Positions 8,734 to 18,176 are shown, counted from the first letter of the stretch. The stretch: DNA of 64,000 nucleotides from Paenibacillus piscarius (GCF_022234545.1 NZ_JAIEUI010000003.1:104400-168399), one strand, 5' to 3'. Notes: generated by a model from the letters alone, not told the origin. A program made the numbers and translations.

Positions 8734-10020
8734 ATGCAGATACATGTAGTGCAGCCGGGGCAGACGCTGTATGGAATTGCGCAGGCCTATGGCGTGAGCA
8801 CGGATGCGATAGAGGAGGCGAATAAGCTGTCTGCGCCGGAGCGGCTGGTCTCCGGGCAGGCGCTGGTCATCCCGATTGCCGGGCATTATTACTGGGTCCA
8901 GCCGGGCGACAGCTTGTATAGTATTGCCAAAAGGTTCAGTCTGAAGGCCAGCACCCTAGCGGATGTGAACGGTCTGGTCCTGACCCAGCCGCTGCAGACG
9001 GGACTCCGCCTGTATATCCCCCCTGCCCCAAGGCGGGAGGCTGAGGTGAACGCTTATGTGGAGCCCAGAGGTGAGACGTTCTCCCAGCCGCTGCAGAAGG
9101 CTGCGGCAGACGCTGCTCCGGATCTTACGTACCTCGCCCCGTTCAGCTTCCGCATCCAGCGGGACGGCTCGCTGCAGGCCCCGCCGCTGGATGATCTCGC
9201 CTCCATTGCCGCGCAGCATCAGGTGACGCTGATGATGGTCGTAACGAACCTGGAGAATGCCCAGTTCAGCTCGGAGCTGGGGCGTATTATTCTGAATGAC
9301 CAGGAGGTCCAGGACCGGCTGCTGAAGAATATCATCTCGGAGGCGAAGCGGCTGAACTTCCGGGACATTCACTTCGACATGGAGTTCCTGCGGCCGGAGG
9401 ACCGGGAAGCTTACAACGCTTTTCTGCGCAAAGCGGCAGAGATTATTCACAAGGAAGGCTTCCTGCTGTCTACCGCCCTCGCCCCGAAGACCAGCGCATC
9501 GCAGACAGGGGCCTGGTATACGGCACATGACTATAAGGTCCATGGTCAGGTAGCGGACTTCGTGATTATTATGACCTATGAATGGGGCTACAGCGGCGGG
9601 CCGCCGATGCCCGTCTCACCCATTGGACCGGTACGCCAGGTGCTGACGTATGCAGCAAGCGAGATGCCTTCACGCAAGATTATGATGGGGCAGAATTTGT
9701 ACGGGTACGACTGGACGCTGCCTTTTGTCGCGGGCGGCCAGTATGCCAAAGCGCTTAGTCCGCAGGCGGCCATCGACCTGGCGAGGAACCGTAACGCAGC
9801 GATTCTGTATGACTATAGAGCCCAGGCACCGCATTTCAATTACACCGATGACGCGGGCAAGCAGCACAAGGTGTGGTTTGAGGACGCCCGCTCCATCCAG
9901 GCCAAGTTCGACCTCATCAAGGAGCTGGACCTGCGCGGAATCAGCTACTGGAAGCTGGGCCTGCCTTTTCCGCAGAATTGGCTGCTGCTTCAGGATAACT
10001 TCAAGGTGGTCAAAAAATGA
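8734..10020 (+). CDS. LysM-GH18 spore peptidoglycan hydrolase (SleL/YaaH-like)
   Basis: A 428-residue protein with two N-terminal LysM repeats (about 2-46, VVQPGQTLYGIAQAYGVS, and 50-95, YWVQPGDSLYSIAKRFS). A GH18 barrel (about 115-425) follows, with the DxxDxE-type signature in IHFDMEF, whose Glu is the expected acid/base. SleL/YaaH proteins of Bacillus have this architecture and cleave cortex peptidoglycan after germination as N-acetylglucosaminidases. There is no signal peptide, as is usual for coat-located SleL. GTG at 8722 is in frame, but ATG at 8734 sits 11 bases after AAGGAG and starts directly at the LysM (MQIHVVQPGQ). A spore role is inferred from the family. Confidence 0.88.
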   Translation: MQIHVVQPGQTLYGIAQAYGVSTDAIEEANKLSAPERLVSGQALVIPIAGHYYWVQPGDSLYSIAKRFSLKASTLADVNGLVLTQPLQTGLRLYIPPAPRREAEVNAYVEPRGETFSQPLQKAAADAAPDLTYLAPFSFRIQRDGSLQAPPLDDLASIAAQHQVTLMMVVTNLENAQFSSELGRIILNDQEVQDRLLKNIISEAKRLNFRDIHFDMEFLRPEDREAYNAFLRKAAEIIHKEGFLLSTALAPKTSASQTGAWYTAHDYKVHGQVADFVIIMTYEWGYSGGPPMPVSPIGPVRQVLTYAASEMPSRKIMMGQNLYGYDWTLPFVAGGQYAKALSPQAAIDLARNRNAAILYDYRAQAPHFNYTDDAGKQHKVWFEDARSIQAKFDLIKELDLRGISYWKLGLPFPQNWLLLQDNFKVVKK

Positions 10021-10023
10021 TAA

Positions 10024-10064
10024 AAAAAGGCTGCGCCTCCTAAACGGGAAGCACAGCCTTTTCT
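10024..10064. terminator. Bidirectional terminator between convergent genes
   Basis: AAAAGGCTG and CAGCCTTTT form the outer stem, with an A run on one side and a T run on the other. It can therefore serve both the LysM-GH18 gene and the minus-strand gene ending at 10085. Confidence 0.7.
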
Positions 10065-10084
10065 ATATTACGCGGAGGGCTCGG

Positions 10085-10468
10085 TTAGCCCATTAAGCCC
10101 TTAAGGCCGCCCAGGAAGGGCCGGATCGACTTAATCATATTGTAGCCCATCTTCATGACCGGCATCGCCTTCTGTACCATGCCGAACATCCCCATCAGCC
10201 GTCCCAGTCCGCCAGCTCCCCCTGCTCCGCCCATGAGCGAACCTAATAAGGGCATGAAGCTGGAGACATTGGCCTTGTGTGCAGCCTTGGAGGGTCTTCT
10301 TCCTTTAGACTTAGGGCCCGGACGCGTGCTTGGTCTGGACAGGATCACGGCCTCCTGATTCAGGTCTGTGATCCACCCTACATAAGAACGCCCGTTATGC
10401 AGCGTGATGCAGACCGGCTGACCTTTCAGCCGCTGTGCCTGCTTGCGGAGCTTTGCTTGCTGTGCCAT
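10085..10468 (-). CDS. Conserved small protein with Sm-like N-terminus and Gly/Met-rich tail
   Basis: 127 residues. The N-terminal part after a basic helix (QAKLRKQAQRLKG) reads PVCITLHNGRSYVGWITDLN, which resembles the two-strand signature of an Sm/LSm-like barrel. The middle is basic and Ser/Pro-rich. The C-terminal half is hydrophobic and rich in Gly and Met (SLMGGAGGAGGLGRLMGMFG), possibly membrane- or coat-associating. I do not know a named family. It lies between a spore-type hydrolase and an acetyltransferase as a single gene; a spore role would only be a guess. Confidence 0.65.
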   Translation of the reverse strand: MAQQAKLRKQAQRLKGQPVCITLHNGRSYVGWITDLNQEAVILSRPSTRPGPKSKGRRPSKAAHKANVSSFMPLLGSLMGGAGGAGGLGRLMGMFGMVQKAMPVMKMGYNMIKSIRPFLGGLKGLMG

Positions 10469-10651
10469 TTTACCTTCACCTCACCATTTTTACTATATAT
10501 CTTACTCAGAACCCGGCAGACGGCTTGTGCAGGTATGGAGTTTTAGGGGAATTTGTTGGATGGAGCGGGCTGTTTTTTATATATGATTGACGTAATATTA
10601 AGGGGAGAGTGAGATAATATTCCATTATTATAGAAGAGGAGGGGGATTATA

Positions 10652-11551
10652 GTGCAAAAAATTGAGAAGCTGGCGCGATTTATCGCGGCCTGCAATGCAG
10701 GAAGCCAGCACTGCGGGTATGCGGGCAGTACGCTGGAGGATATTATGCATGACCTCAGTGACGGACTGGCGGAGACCAGCCATGTGTTATATGAAGGAGA
10801 AGAAATCACCGGCGCGATGATCCTGGATATCTATGATGTTGGTGGAGGCCAGCAGGATATTGAAGTCTGGGGACCCTATTATTCCGCCCATCCTGAGGAG
10901 AAGCTCCGGCGGCTGTTCCATGACCTGGAAGAGGCCGTCCAAGCCTCAAGCATCCGGTATGTTCACTTCTTCATCAGCAGCGCTAACCAGCCGCTATATG
11001 AATATGTCAGCCGGTATCTTATTGAGAAGGTGAGGGCGCATCACCATTATTCATTGGATATAGCAGTAATAGCGGAGACCAGCTGTCCCGGGGGACCGCC
11101 CATTCTTCAGGCAACAGAGCCTGAATCAAGGTGGACCAGGCAGATCATGGAGCTGCATGACCGCCAGTTTCCGGGTGCCATCCTTACCAGTGAGGAGATC
11201 AGGGAGGAAATAGAGAACAGCGGGGACAGTGACTATGATGTCTGTGCCGTGCTTGATGATGACTCATTCATAGGTTACCTGATTGTCCGCAGAAATGAAC
11301 GGACCCATGTCCTTCATCTGGAATACATATGCATCCGCCCAGAAGCGAGAGACCGGGGGACGGGGAAGCACCTGATCCGGCAACTCGCGGCCATATACGG
11401 AGCGCAGGGTTATACACGGATTGAACTGGACGTCAGTGAGGAGAACGAAGCGGCCATCCGCTTTTACGGCAAGAACGGGTTCAGCAGGGGGCGTATCATG
11501 AAGCATATTGTGATTGGCGGGGGAATGGATCGGGTGTCTCAGGCACAGTAA
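10652..11551 (+). CDS. GNAT-family N-acetyltransferase
   Basis: A 299-residue protein with a clear GNAT fold in its C-terminal 140 residues. Strand 4 and the pyrophosphate-binding loop are seen in LEYICIRPEARDRGTGKHL, and the end motif in SEENEAAIRFYGKNGFS. The N-terminal 160 residues are less conserved and may be a degenerate second GNAT fold. The start is GTG preceded by GAGGAGGGGGATTATA. GNAT proteins move an acetyl group from acetyl-CoA to an amine; the acceptor cannot be told here. It stands alone between two non-coding gaps. Confidence 0.85.
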   Translation: MQKIEKLARFIAACNAGSQHCGYAGSTLEDIMHDLSDGLAETSHVLYEGEEITGAMILDIYDVGGGQQDIEVWGPYYSAHPEEKLRRLFHDLEEAVQASSIRYVHFFISSANQPLYEYVSRYLIEKVRAHHHYSLDIAVIAETSCPGGPPILQATEPESRWTRQIMELHDRQFPGAILTSEEIREEIENSGDSDYDVCAVLDDDSFIGYLIVRRNERTHVLHLEYICIRPEARDRGTGKHLIRQLAAIYGAQGYTRIELDVSEENEAAIRFYGKNGFSRGRIMKHIVIGGGMDRVSQAQ

Positions 11552-11690
11552 TGGAATGTCGTGAAAATTTTTACAGAGAAAAAAAGGTAAATTGGCAACT
11601 GTGTAGAATAATCCTAAAGTGCTGGATTAATGTGTGTAAAAGCATGACTTAAGTCCTGGTGCTAAATCTATTGGGGAGTGACCTAATCTC

Positions 11691-14600
11691 TTGGCTATCC
11701 ATCGTTTTTTAAGAAATGCCTGCTTCATAGTAATTTTAATTGTTCTAGTACCATTTGCCCGCAGTTACGCAAGTGCAGAGCCGGTGTCAGACATCAAAGG
11801 GCATTGGGCGGAATCCGACATTCAGGAATGGCTGGATCAGGGAATCGTTACCGGTTATCCCGATCATACCTTCCGGCCGGGGGCTGAAGTAACCAGAGGT
11901 GAGTTCGTCGCACTCGTGAACCGGGCCTTTAAGTACTCGGATATCAAGGCTGTCAGCTTCAAGGATCTGAAACCTGAGAATTACGCGTACATAGAAGTAC
12001 AGAAAGCGATCGCTCAAGGATACATCAGCGGATTCAGCGATCATACCTTCCGTCCCGACAAGCAAATTACGAGACAGGAGACGGCTGTAATCATCTCCAG
12101 AATATTAGGCTTTGACAGTACAGAGGCAACTGCTGCAGTCTCTGCGCAGGACTCGAATCTTATCCCGGCCTGGAGCAAGCCTGCCGTAGGGTATATCTTG
12201 GACCAGGGGATTATGAGCAAGAATTCCGGTGGAGCCTTCCAGCCCCAGCGTAATATGACCCGTGCTGAAGCTGTGGTGGTTATCAAGAAGGCGCTGGGTC
12301 TGAGTACAGTGGTTTATGATCAGGCGGGTGCTTTTGGCAAGGATGCAGTTAGTACTGTACACCATAATGTCAGAATTACAGCTTCCGATGTCACGCTCCG
12401 CAATATGCATATCCGGGGTGATCTGGTCATTGCTAAAGAGGTGGGCGATGGGGATGCCTTCCTTGAACAGGTTCAAGTGGACGGTGTAACCCGCATCCAG
12501 GGCGGGGGCAGTAACAGTGTCCATATCCGGAACAGCAAACTAAACACGGTATCTGTGAATCGGCTGAATCGCACGGTGCGGGTTGTTGCCGAGGGTACAA
12601 GCGTTGTGAAGGACATTCAAATTCTATCCAGTGCGATTGTGGAGGAGAAGGATCTTTCCGGCGATGGTTTTGTGAATGTGAACGTGCTTCCTGGAGCATC
12701 GTCAGAGCGGACGGTGGTGCTTGCCGGAGACTTCAAGGATGTAACTGTTGGAAGCAGCCTTAAAGAGCTTAGTGTCCGCTCAGGCAGCATAGCTAACCTG
12801 CTGATCCAAGAGAATCTGGTCATTCCTACCCTGAATTTCAACAAGAATGTCGTGATTGAACAACTGGATATGAAGAGTAAGCTGACAATCTCCGGCGAGG
12901 GCCAAGTCAAAGGTATTATACTGTCGGAAGGCGTACCGGACCCTAAGCTGCCAAAAGAACAAACACCTGCTACACCTTCATCCGGAGGCGGGGGAGGTTC
13001 GTCTAACCCTAGCCCTGGCGGCGGTAGTGGCGGCGGCTCTCCTGATCCGGGTACAGGCGGCGGGAACGGGTCGACTCCTGTACCGGCGCTATCTGTAACC
13101 GGAATTACTGCGGCCAATGGCGTGGTTGAAGTTCAATTCAACCGAAATCTGGACACCATACCGGATGCTGCTGATTTCACAATTCTTGAACAGGTCAATC
13201 ATGGTGAGTTTCATAAGGTTGAGGCGACTTTGGTTACGCTGCTTGACAATAAAGCAACAGTTCAACTTACAATTCCTTCGATAGCGAATAGTGAGGCTGA
13301 GCAGCTGGCAGTATACTCCGTGTCTTATAAGGGTGGAAGCCCTGTGTTATCTGAAGCGATTGCTGTGCCTAAGGCTAATGTAAGTGTAACGGGGCGTTTG
13401 TTTATTCAGCCTTATACGGAGAATAAGCTGGCTCCTGCTTATAATTTACCTGTCTTCTTAACGGGAACGAAGACGATATGGGGGAATTATACGGCTATCG
13501 TTGGAAAAAGCGGAGAATTTTCTTTTGAGAATGTGGTGCCTGGTACTTATGTTTTAAACACGAGCTTCAACGGATATAGATATTATACAGAATATACAGT
13601 TGAAGCAGGCAAGGATCTGGTTCTGCCCGATATCAAGATTATAGAGAAGCCTCCTGAAATTCAAATTGAACAAGTTACTTATACGGATAACCCTTATATC
13701 AGCGGAAGGATTATGAATGTTTATGATTCCTTCAGTGTTAAAATTGAGCTTGAGAACGGGGAGCAGTTGAACAGTCCTGCCGAAAAATACAGAACGTATT
13801 TTGATATTAATCTATTTGAATTGAACCCAGGCCTACACCTGAAGGCTAATGATAAATTATTTGTGACCGTGTACACGGATCGCGGCTGGTCCAGCCAGCG
13901 GTTTGAGGTGAAGGTAGTCGAACGACCGCAGACTAAGGCGCCGGTAGTGACTAGCGTGGTGTATGACGATACCAATAGGATCAGTGGCACCACAGAAGAA
14001 TCTTCTGCTGATATAACATTAACCAGGGAAGATGGGACAATAATTGGGATAGCTACTAGCTATAATAGCAGGTTTGATATCTACCTTGGTAATTCTAATT
14101 CCCCGCTTTTCCATGCTGGTGAGAAGCTGAAGGTCTATGCTCAGGCGAGAGATAAAAGAAAGAGCGAGCCTGCTTACATTACTGTTCTGGCACCTACGGC
14201 TGTAACAGCGCAACCGGTCGTTACGAAAGTTGTTTATGAATATGATAGGGAAATCTATGGCACATCTGATGGAGACTCGGACATCATTGTCAGACGTGCA
14301 GACGGAACTATTTTGGGGCTGTCAAAGAATTTTGGTCCATCCTCTAAAAATTTTTGGATGTATCTTAATTCGCAACTTATTGCCGGAGAAACTCTATATG
14401 TAACCGCTAAGGGATACGAGAAACTCCCTAGCAAGCCTTTTGAGGTCGTAGTAGCCAGCAAACCAGTTACTCCGACACCTACAGTCGTTGGTGTGGTTTA
14501 TGGTGATAATACGAAGATAGAAGTATATGTCCCTGGTCTATCAGGGGAATCGCTTGTTTATCTTAAGACTAAAGATGGTGAGGTAATCAGAGTGTTTTAT

Positions 14601-14747
14601 ATGGCCGGTGAGCGGGCTTCCTATGAAGTTATCGAAGTTAAACTTACTCCTAATATGCAATATCAAGTGACGGTTGTTGGCACACTAAAGAAAGAGAGTG
14701 AACCTTTCTTCTTCACAGTGATAGACCGAACCAAAGAGACCGAATAG
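11691..14747 (+). CDS. S-layer-homology surface protein with repeated C-terminal Ig-like domains
   Basis: A 1018-residue exported protein. After a signal peptide (hydrophobic 8-24, cleavage probably after SYASA), three SLH domains follow at about 33-75, 93-140 and 155-200 (GHWAESDIQEWLDQGIVTGY; TFRPGAEVTRGEFVALV). SLH domains bind pyruvylated secondary cell-wall polymer. Residues about 210-415 look like a beta-helical segment rich in Val/Asn. A Gly/Ser/Pro linker spans about 425-465. Next come a prealbumin-like domain (about 565-650, GEFSFENVVPGTYVL) and four related repeats of 80-90 residues to the end, marked by VVTSVVYDD, VVTKVVYEY and TVVGVVYGD. The C-terminal half is visibly richer in A+T than the first half. 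The start is TTG at 11691, 12 bases after GGGGAG. The ligand or role is unknown. Confidence 0.88.
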   Translation: MAIHRFLRNACFIVILIVLVPFARSYASAEPVSDIKGHWAESDIQEWLDQGIVTGYPDHTFRPGAEVTRGEFVALVNRAFKYSDIKAVSFKDLKPENYAYIEVQKAIAQGYISGFSDHTFRPDKQITRQETAVIISRILGFDSTEATAAVSAQDSNLIPAWSKPAVGYILDQGIMSKNSGGAFQPQRNMTRAEAVVVIKKALGLSTVVYDQAGAFGKDAVSTVHHNVRITASDVTLRNMHIRGDLVIAKEVGDGDAFLEQVQVDGVTRIQGGGSNSVHIRNSKLNTVSVNRLNRTVRVVAEGTSVVKDIQILSSAIVEEKDLSGDGFVNVNVLPGASSERTVVLAGDFKDVTVGSSLKELSVRSGSIANLLIQENLVIPTLNFNKNVVIEQLDMKSKLTISGEGQVKGIILSEGVPDPKLPKEQTPATPSSGGGGGSSNPSPGGGSGGGSPDPGTGGGNGSTPVPALSVTGITAANGVVEVQFNRNLDTIPDAADFTILEQVNHGEFHKVEATLVTLLDNKATVQLTIPSIANSEAEQLAVYSVSYKGGSPVLSEAIAVPKANVSVTGRLFIQPYTENKLAPAYNLPVFLTGTKTIWGNYTAIVGKSGEFSFENVVPGTYVLNTSFNGYRYYTEYTVEAGKDLVLPDIKIIEKPPEIQIEQVTYTDNPYISGRIMNVYDSFSVKIELENGEQLNSPAEKYRTYFDINLFELNPGLHLKANDKLFVTVYTDRGWSSQRFEVKVVERPQTKAPVVTSVVYDDTNRISGTTEESSADITLTREDGTIIGIATSYNSRFDIYLGNSNSPLFHAGEKLKVYAQARDKRKSEPAYITVLAPTAVTAQPVVTKVVYEYDREIYGTSDGDSDIIVRRADGTILGLSKNFGPSSKNFWMYLNSQLIAGETLYVTAKGYEKLPSKPFEVVVASKPVTPTPTVVGVVYGDNTKIEVYVPGLSGESLVYLKTKDGEVIRVFYMAGERASYEVIEVKLTPNMQYQVTVVGTLKKESEPFFFTVIDRTKETE

Positions 14748-14770
14748 TGAAGCGAGCATAGTAAAAGCTT

Positions 14771-14799
14771 AAAAAGGACACCTGCGGGTGTCCTTTTTA
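14771..14799 (+). terminator. Rho-independent terminator of the SLH gene
   Basis: AAAAAGGACACC and GGGTGTCCTTTTT form a perfect long stem with a TGC loop and T tail. Confidence 0.85.
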
Positions 14800-14883
14800 A
14801 TAGACCGTTAACACACTGCAACTCAAATCATATCTGCACTCTAGGCCTCTGCTACAATCAGCAATGAGAGGAGGAGAACAACA

Positions 14884-15789
14884 ATGTACGAATGGAATGA
14901 GATGGTTCAGCGCATGATTGACTGGGTGGAGGAGGATCTGGCGGCTTCGCCTACGCTGCTGGAGATGTCGGAGCAGCTGGGGTATTCGCCGTATTACTGT
15001 ACCCGGCAATTTCATGCGCTGACCGGGATGACGCTGCGGGATTATGTCTGGCAGCGCAGGATCGGACGGGCGGCTCTGGAGCTTAGGGACACGGATACGC
15101 GTATTCTGGATATTGCTGTGAAGTTCGGCTTTTCCTCACAGGAGGCGTTCATGCGGGCCTTTCTTAGAGCCTTTAAGCTCACTCCCCATGCTTACCGCAA
15201 GGCTCCACAGCCCATTCCGCTGGTCATTCGTGCCGAGGTGTTCTCTCCTTATCATTATCTGATTAGGGAGCGGGATAGAATGAGACAGGTACATTTGCAG
15301 GAAGCAGAAATCAAGCTTGAATTCATACCGGCGCATAAGTTTATCGGTATCCGTGACATCGATTCCAGTAACTACGGCGGGTTCTGGGAGAATGGGCATG
15401 ACTGTGATGAGGTCTCCGGAACCCTGGAGAGCATGTCGCATCATACGTTGCCCGGCCAGCTGGGCCAGACGGCAGGCTGGTTTTATCAGGACGGGCGCAA
15501 AGGCTACTTGTATGGTATCCTTGTCGCGGCTGATTACGACGGGGCGGTTCCGGAGGGCATGGAATGCTGGGATATCCCGGAGTCGGAATATCTGGTCTTT
15601 TTTCACCCGCCCTTTGATTACTTGCATGACAACGGACAGGTGATGCGGATCGTGGAGGAAGTTGCCTGGAGTTATGATCCTGCGGTTATGGGCTATGTGT
15701 GGGACGAGGAGGAGAAGCAGGATTATCAGCGGCATTTCCCGGAGGGTTACGGCTATGCGGTGCTGCGGCCGGTCCGTAAAATAAGCTGA
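14884..15789 (+). CDS. AraC-family regulator with GyrI-like effector domain
   Basis: 301 residues. The N-terminal double helix-turn-helix (about 8-105, with YSPYYCTRQFHALTGM and IAVKFGFSSQEAFMRAF) is followed by a C-terminal region (about 135-298) of the GyrI/SoxS-Rob effector-binding type (EFIPAHKFIGIRD; DYDGAVPEGMECWDIP). Such proteins bind hydrophobic cations or small molecules and control efflux or stress genes. The ATG is preceded by AGAGGAGGAGAACAACA. The gene is monocistronic; no obvious target gene is next to it. Confidence 0.9.
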   Translation: MYEWNEMVQRMIDWVEEDLAASPTLLEMSEQLGYSPYYCTRQFHALTGMTLRDYVWQRRIGRAALELRDTDTRILDIAVKFGFSSQEAFMRAFLRAFKLTPHAYRKAPQPIPLVIRAEVFSPYHYLIRERDRMRQVHLQEAEIKLEFIPAHKFIGIRDIDSSNYGGFWENGHDCDEVSGTLESMSHHTLPGQLGQTAGWFYQDGRKGYLYGILVAADYDGAVPEGMECWDIPESEYLVFFHPPFDYLHDNGQVMRIVEEVAWSYDPAVMGYVWDEEEKQDYQRHFPEGYGYAVLRPVRKIS

Positions 15790-15814
15790 CCTGAGCTGAG
15801 CAGCAGGCCGGTTC

Positions 15815-15841
15815 AAGGAGAAGCGCCGGGCGCTTCTCCTT
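15815..15841. terminator. Strong hairpin between convergent regulators
   Basis: A perfect 12-pair stem (AAGGAGAAGCGC with GCGCTTCTCCTT) with a CGG loop. It has only two or three T residues on either side, so termination efficiency is uncertain, but its place between two convergent genes fits a terminator. Confidence 0.5.
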
Positions 15842-15873
15842 AAGCCGTTATGCCATTGTACCTCAATACTCCG

Positions 15874-17664
15874 TTAGGCGGGGCCCAGCACCACTTCTGC
15901 CAGAGTATCCGCCCTGTGCTCCATCGAAGCAATCATCGCCAGCAGCTCAGCCTGTTGTTCCCGTTGCCGGTTTGTCCAGTTGTCTCTGAAGGAGGCACCG
16001 CTTGAGCTTAGGATCGCAGGGTCAGGCAGATGCTGATAGGTATTGTCCAGCAGAACCGCCATTTCCTCATAGATCCCAGTCATCTCTTCCAAGGCTGCCT
16101 GTTCACGCTGGGTAGTTACCAGCGTCAGGGATTCACTCAGGTAGGCAGCGGCACTCCGGCGGGCATCGGCCAGGGCCATCATGCAGAAGTGATTGACGGA
16201 TAACCTGCGGCTGAAGCTTTCCCCGTCTGCTGCAGCATACCAAGCATGGTCCAGTAATCCCTCACTCCACAGCTCTAGTGCCTTGTAGCCTGATGCATAA
16301 GAACTGTTGGCAGGAGCTTCAGTCTGCATCGATTCCAGCTTCAAGCGGAGTGAAGCATACAGATTCTCCAAGGCGGAAGGGGCCGTCGTCTGTTCGCCCA
16401 GCCGAATGATCCGGTAAGGCCAATGATCGACATGAAGATACCCGTGAGACGCCTCCATATGTGCCTGGAAAGCAGGATCGTCTTCCAGCTCTGCGAAGGT
16501 CTCATCATCGAAGTAACTGCGGCATAGCAGAACTGCGCCATCCTCCAGGTAGCCGGTAATTACTCCCCACTCCGGTGCTACTCTGAGGTTAATCGCAATG
16601 GGCAGTCTGCCCTGCCGGATATCCTCCAGAATCGCGGGCTTCTCAGAGGCACGCTGCTGCGGATCCAGCCGGCTTAGCCGGGTGGCCTGTATTCCATAAG
16701 CCTTGCAAGCGGGGACAGAATAATCGTAGACCACAAGCGCGTCTGCAGAGCTGTAATCCCACACCGGTTCAAAAGCCACTCTCCAGCAAGCCCCCGAATA
16801 CCCCATAACCTGATCATAGGTGGTCTCTATGTCTCTGGCGGCAAGGGAGACCGTCATTGCCCCTGCCCAGGAGCAATCCATGCTCCGGCCGAAGCCCAGC
16901 CGCTGGATGCCTTCCACGATATGCTGCTTCCGAGGTGAATCGGCCTGATATAGGAGGCTGCGGTCCGCGCTGTAGCAGATCCGTTCACCTTCCGCGCAGC
17001 TTACCGCATGAATTCCTCCGGCATTCATGTAGACCAGGAGCAGATAATCGTTGCCGTCATTATCAATCTGGCTTGGGAACAGCTCATGAGTCGCGGTGAA
17101 CTGATTCCAGCGGAAATGCTCGTAATGCTTGATTTTGGCCAGAACATTGCGGTTCATCCGATCGTTACCATAATACGCAGCAATGATTTGCAGTTCCCCG
17201 TTACTGACGGAATAGCCGGAAGATCCAGCATCGATGGTGAGCAACTGGTCCTTCAGCACATAAGTTGAATAAACACCGGCAGGTGTCTCATAGGTAACCA
17301 GCAGCAGCTTCAGCCGGTCATTAGTCCAAGCGGCGGGGAAGAGATGGTTCCCTGCCATCAGGCTCAGGCGGTCCGAGTTGACATACGAATTCACCAGGCG
17401 GGTAATCTCCAGCTCTTGCTGGCCGTCCGTGCAGATGGCGGAGAGGACCGCAAGCTCCTGGGGTAGTAGAATACTGTCAATCGGGTGGCCCAATGCTGCG
17501 GACAACAGGGGAAGAGTAGCCGTCTCCGGCAGAGACTTCCCGGTTTCCCATTTCGATATTGCTTGGGCGCTGACCTGAAGCTGTTCGGCTAATTGTTCCT
17601 GAGACAAACCCTTCATTTTGCGTAGAGTGGCAATGCGTTTGCCTACTTTATCTTGATTGATCAT
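15874..17664 (-). CDS. XRE-type HTH regulator fused to a large uncharacterised domain
   Basis: 596 residues from ATG 17664, which has CGGGAG 11 bases upstream; the frame is open for 36 more codons but those lack a ribosome binding site. Residues about 3-60 are a classic XRE helix-turn-helix (IATLRKMKGLSQEQLAEQLQ; QAISKWETGKSLPE). The remaining 530 residues are not a known regulator output. The centre (about 240-390) contains GYSGACWRVAFEPVWDYSS followed by WGVITGYLEDGAVLLC. That pattern recalls BtrH/C39-like papain-fold proteins, though this is a weak resemblance. The C-terminal third is helical and Ala-rich. No partner gene is adjacent. Confidence 0.75.
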   Translation of the reverse strand: MINQDKVGKRIATLRKMKGLSQEQLAEQLQVSAQAISKWETGKSLPETATLPLLSAALGHPIDSILLPQELAVLSAICTDGQQELEITRLVNSYVNSDRLSLMAGNHLFPAAWTNDRLKLLLVTYETPAGVYSTYVLKDQLLTIDAGSSGYSVSNGELQIIAAYYGNDRMNRNVLAKIKHYEHFRWNQFTATHELFPSQIDNDGNDYLLLVYMNAGGIHAVSCAEGERICYSADRSLLYQADSPRKQHIVEGIQRLGFGRSMDCSWAGAMTVSLAARDIETTYDQVMGYSGACWRVAFEPVWDYSSADALVVYDYSVPACKAYGIQATRLSRLDPQQRASEKPAILEDIRQGRLPIAINLRVAPEWGVITGYLEDGAVLLCRSYFDDETFAELEDDPAFQAHMEASHGYLHVDHWPYRIIRLGEQTTAPSALENLYASLRLKLESMQTEAPANSSYASGYKALELWSEGLLDHAWYAAADGESFSRRLSVNHFCMMALADARRSAAAYLSESLTLVTTQREQAALEEMTGIYEEMAVLLDNTYQHLPDPAILSSSGASFRDNWTNRQREQQAELLAMIASMEHRADTLAEVVLGPA

Positions 17665-17839
17665 GCTTGGTACAACTCCCGTAATTGGATTCCGACGTCG
17701 TAAGTCTATTATAATCTCAGCCGCTGGAATAACCCATATCTTGGAGTATAGTGCGGACATTCCGGGAACCAACTGCAGGTTGAACTATGCTGCGCTGCAT
17801 GGTTTAATTGCTGGCTATTAATTAATTTAGGGAAATAGC

Positions 17840-17868
17840 TTGCGCTTCTTCTGCATTCATGATATATT
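17840..17868 (+). promoter_or_regulatory. Probable promoter of tRNA-Leu
   Basis: TTGCGC (17840-17845) and TATATT (17863-17868) are separated by 17 bases, placing the start about 20 bases before the tRNA. Confidence 0.5.
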
Positions 17869-17894
17869 ATTTCTTGCGTTGCATTACATCTTTT

Positions 17895-17978
17895 GCGGTC
17901 GTGGCGGAATTGGCAGACGCGCACGGTTCAGGTCCGTGTGGTAGCAATACCGTGGAGGTTCGAGTCCTCTCGACCGCA
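17895..17978 (+). tRNA. tRNA-Leu (CAG)
   Basis: The class II cloverleaf is readable: acceptor arms GCGGTCG and CGACCGC with discriminator A. The anticodon stem CACGG/CCGTG holds the loop TTCAGGT (anticodon CAG). A long variable arm (GGTAGCAATACC) and a T arm GGAGGTTCGAGTCCTC follow. CCA is not encoded. A terminator follows directly, then a 51-bp repeat array. Confidence 0.95.
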
Positions 17979-18002
17979 TACTAGCTTTAGAGCAATGTAC
18001 GA

Positions 18003-18031
18003 AAGGCCCTTCTTGATGAAGGGTCTTTTTT
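18003..18031 (+). terminator. Terminator of tRNA-Leu
   Basis: GGCCCTTC pairs with GAAGGGTC around TTGAT and is followed by six T residues. The first repeat core of the downstream array begins 17 bases later. Confidence 0.8.
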
Positions 18032-18036
18032 GTTGT

Positions 18037-18171
18037 GACGCGCTGAATGTATGCGAAAAACCGACCACATTCGGCGCTGAGTGGGCGCGCGGGCTGAATG
18101 TAATCGAAAAACCGACCACATTCGGCGCTGAGTGGGCACGCGGTCCAAATGTAATCGAAAAACCGGCCACA
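18037..18171 (+). repeat. 51-bp palindromic repeat array A (three units)
   Basis: Cores begin at 18048, 18099 and 18150, an exact 51-bp period. The second reads TGTAATCG-AAAAA-CCGACCACA; the first has TGTATGCG and the third CCGGCCACA. The linkers (CATTCGGCGCTGAGTGGGC) are alike within the array but differ from those in arrays B and C. No gene is supported here. Confidence 0.85.
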
Positions 18172-18176
18172 ACACA

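Noticed and set aside
18037..18171. CRISPR-like look of the regularly spaced repeats (arrays A, B, C)
   Set aside because: The linkers are themselves repeats rather than unique spacers, the full unit is 51 bp, and no cas gene is present.
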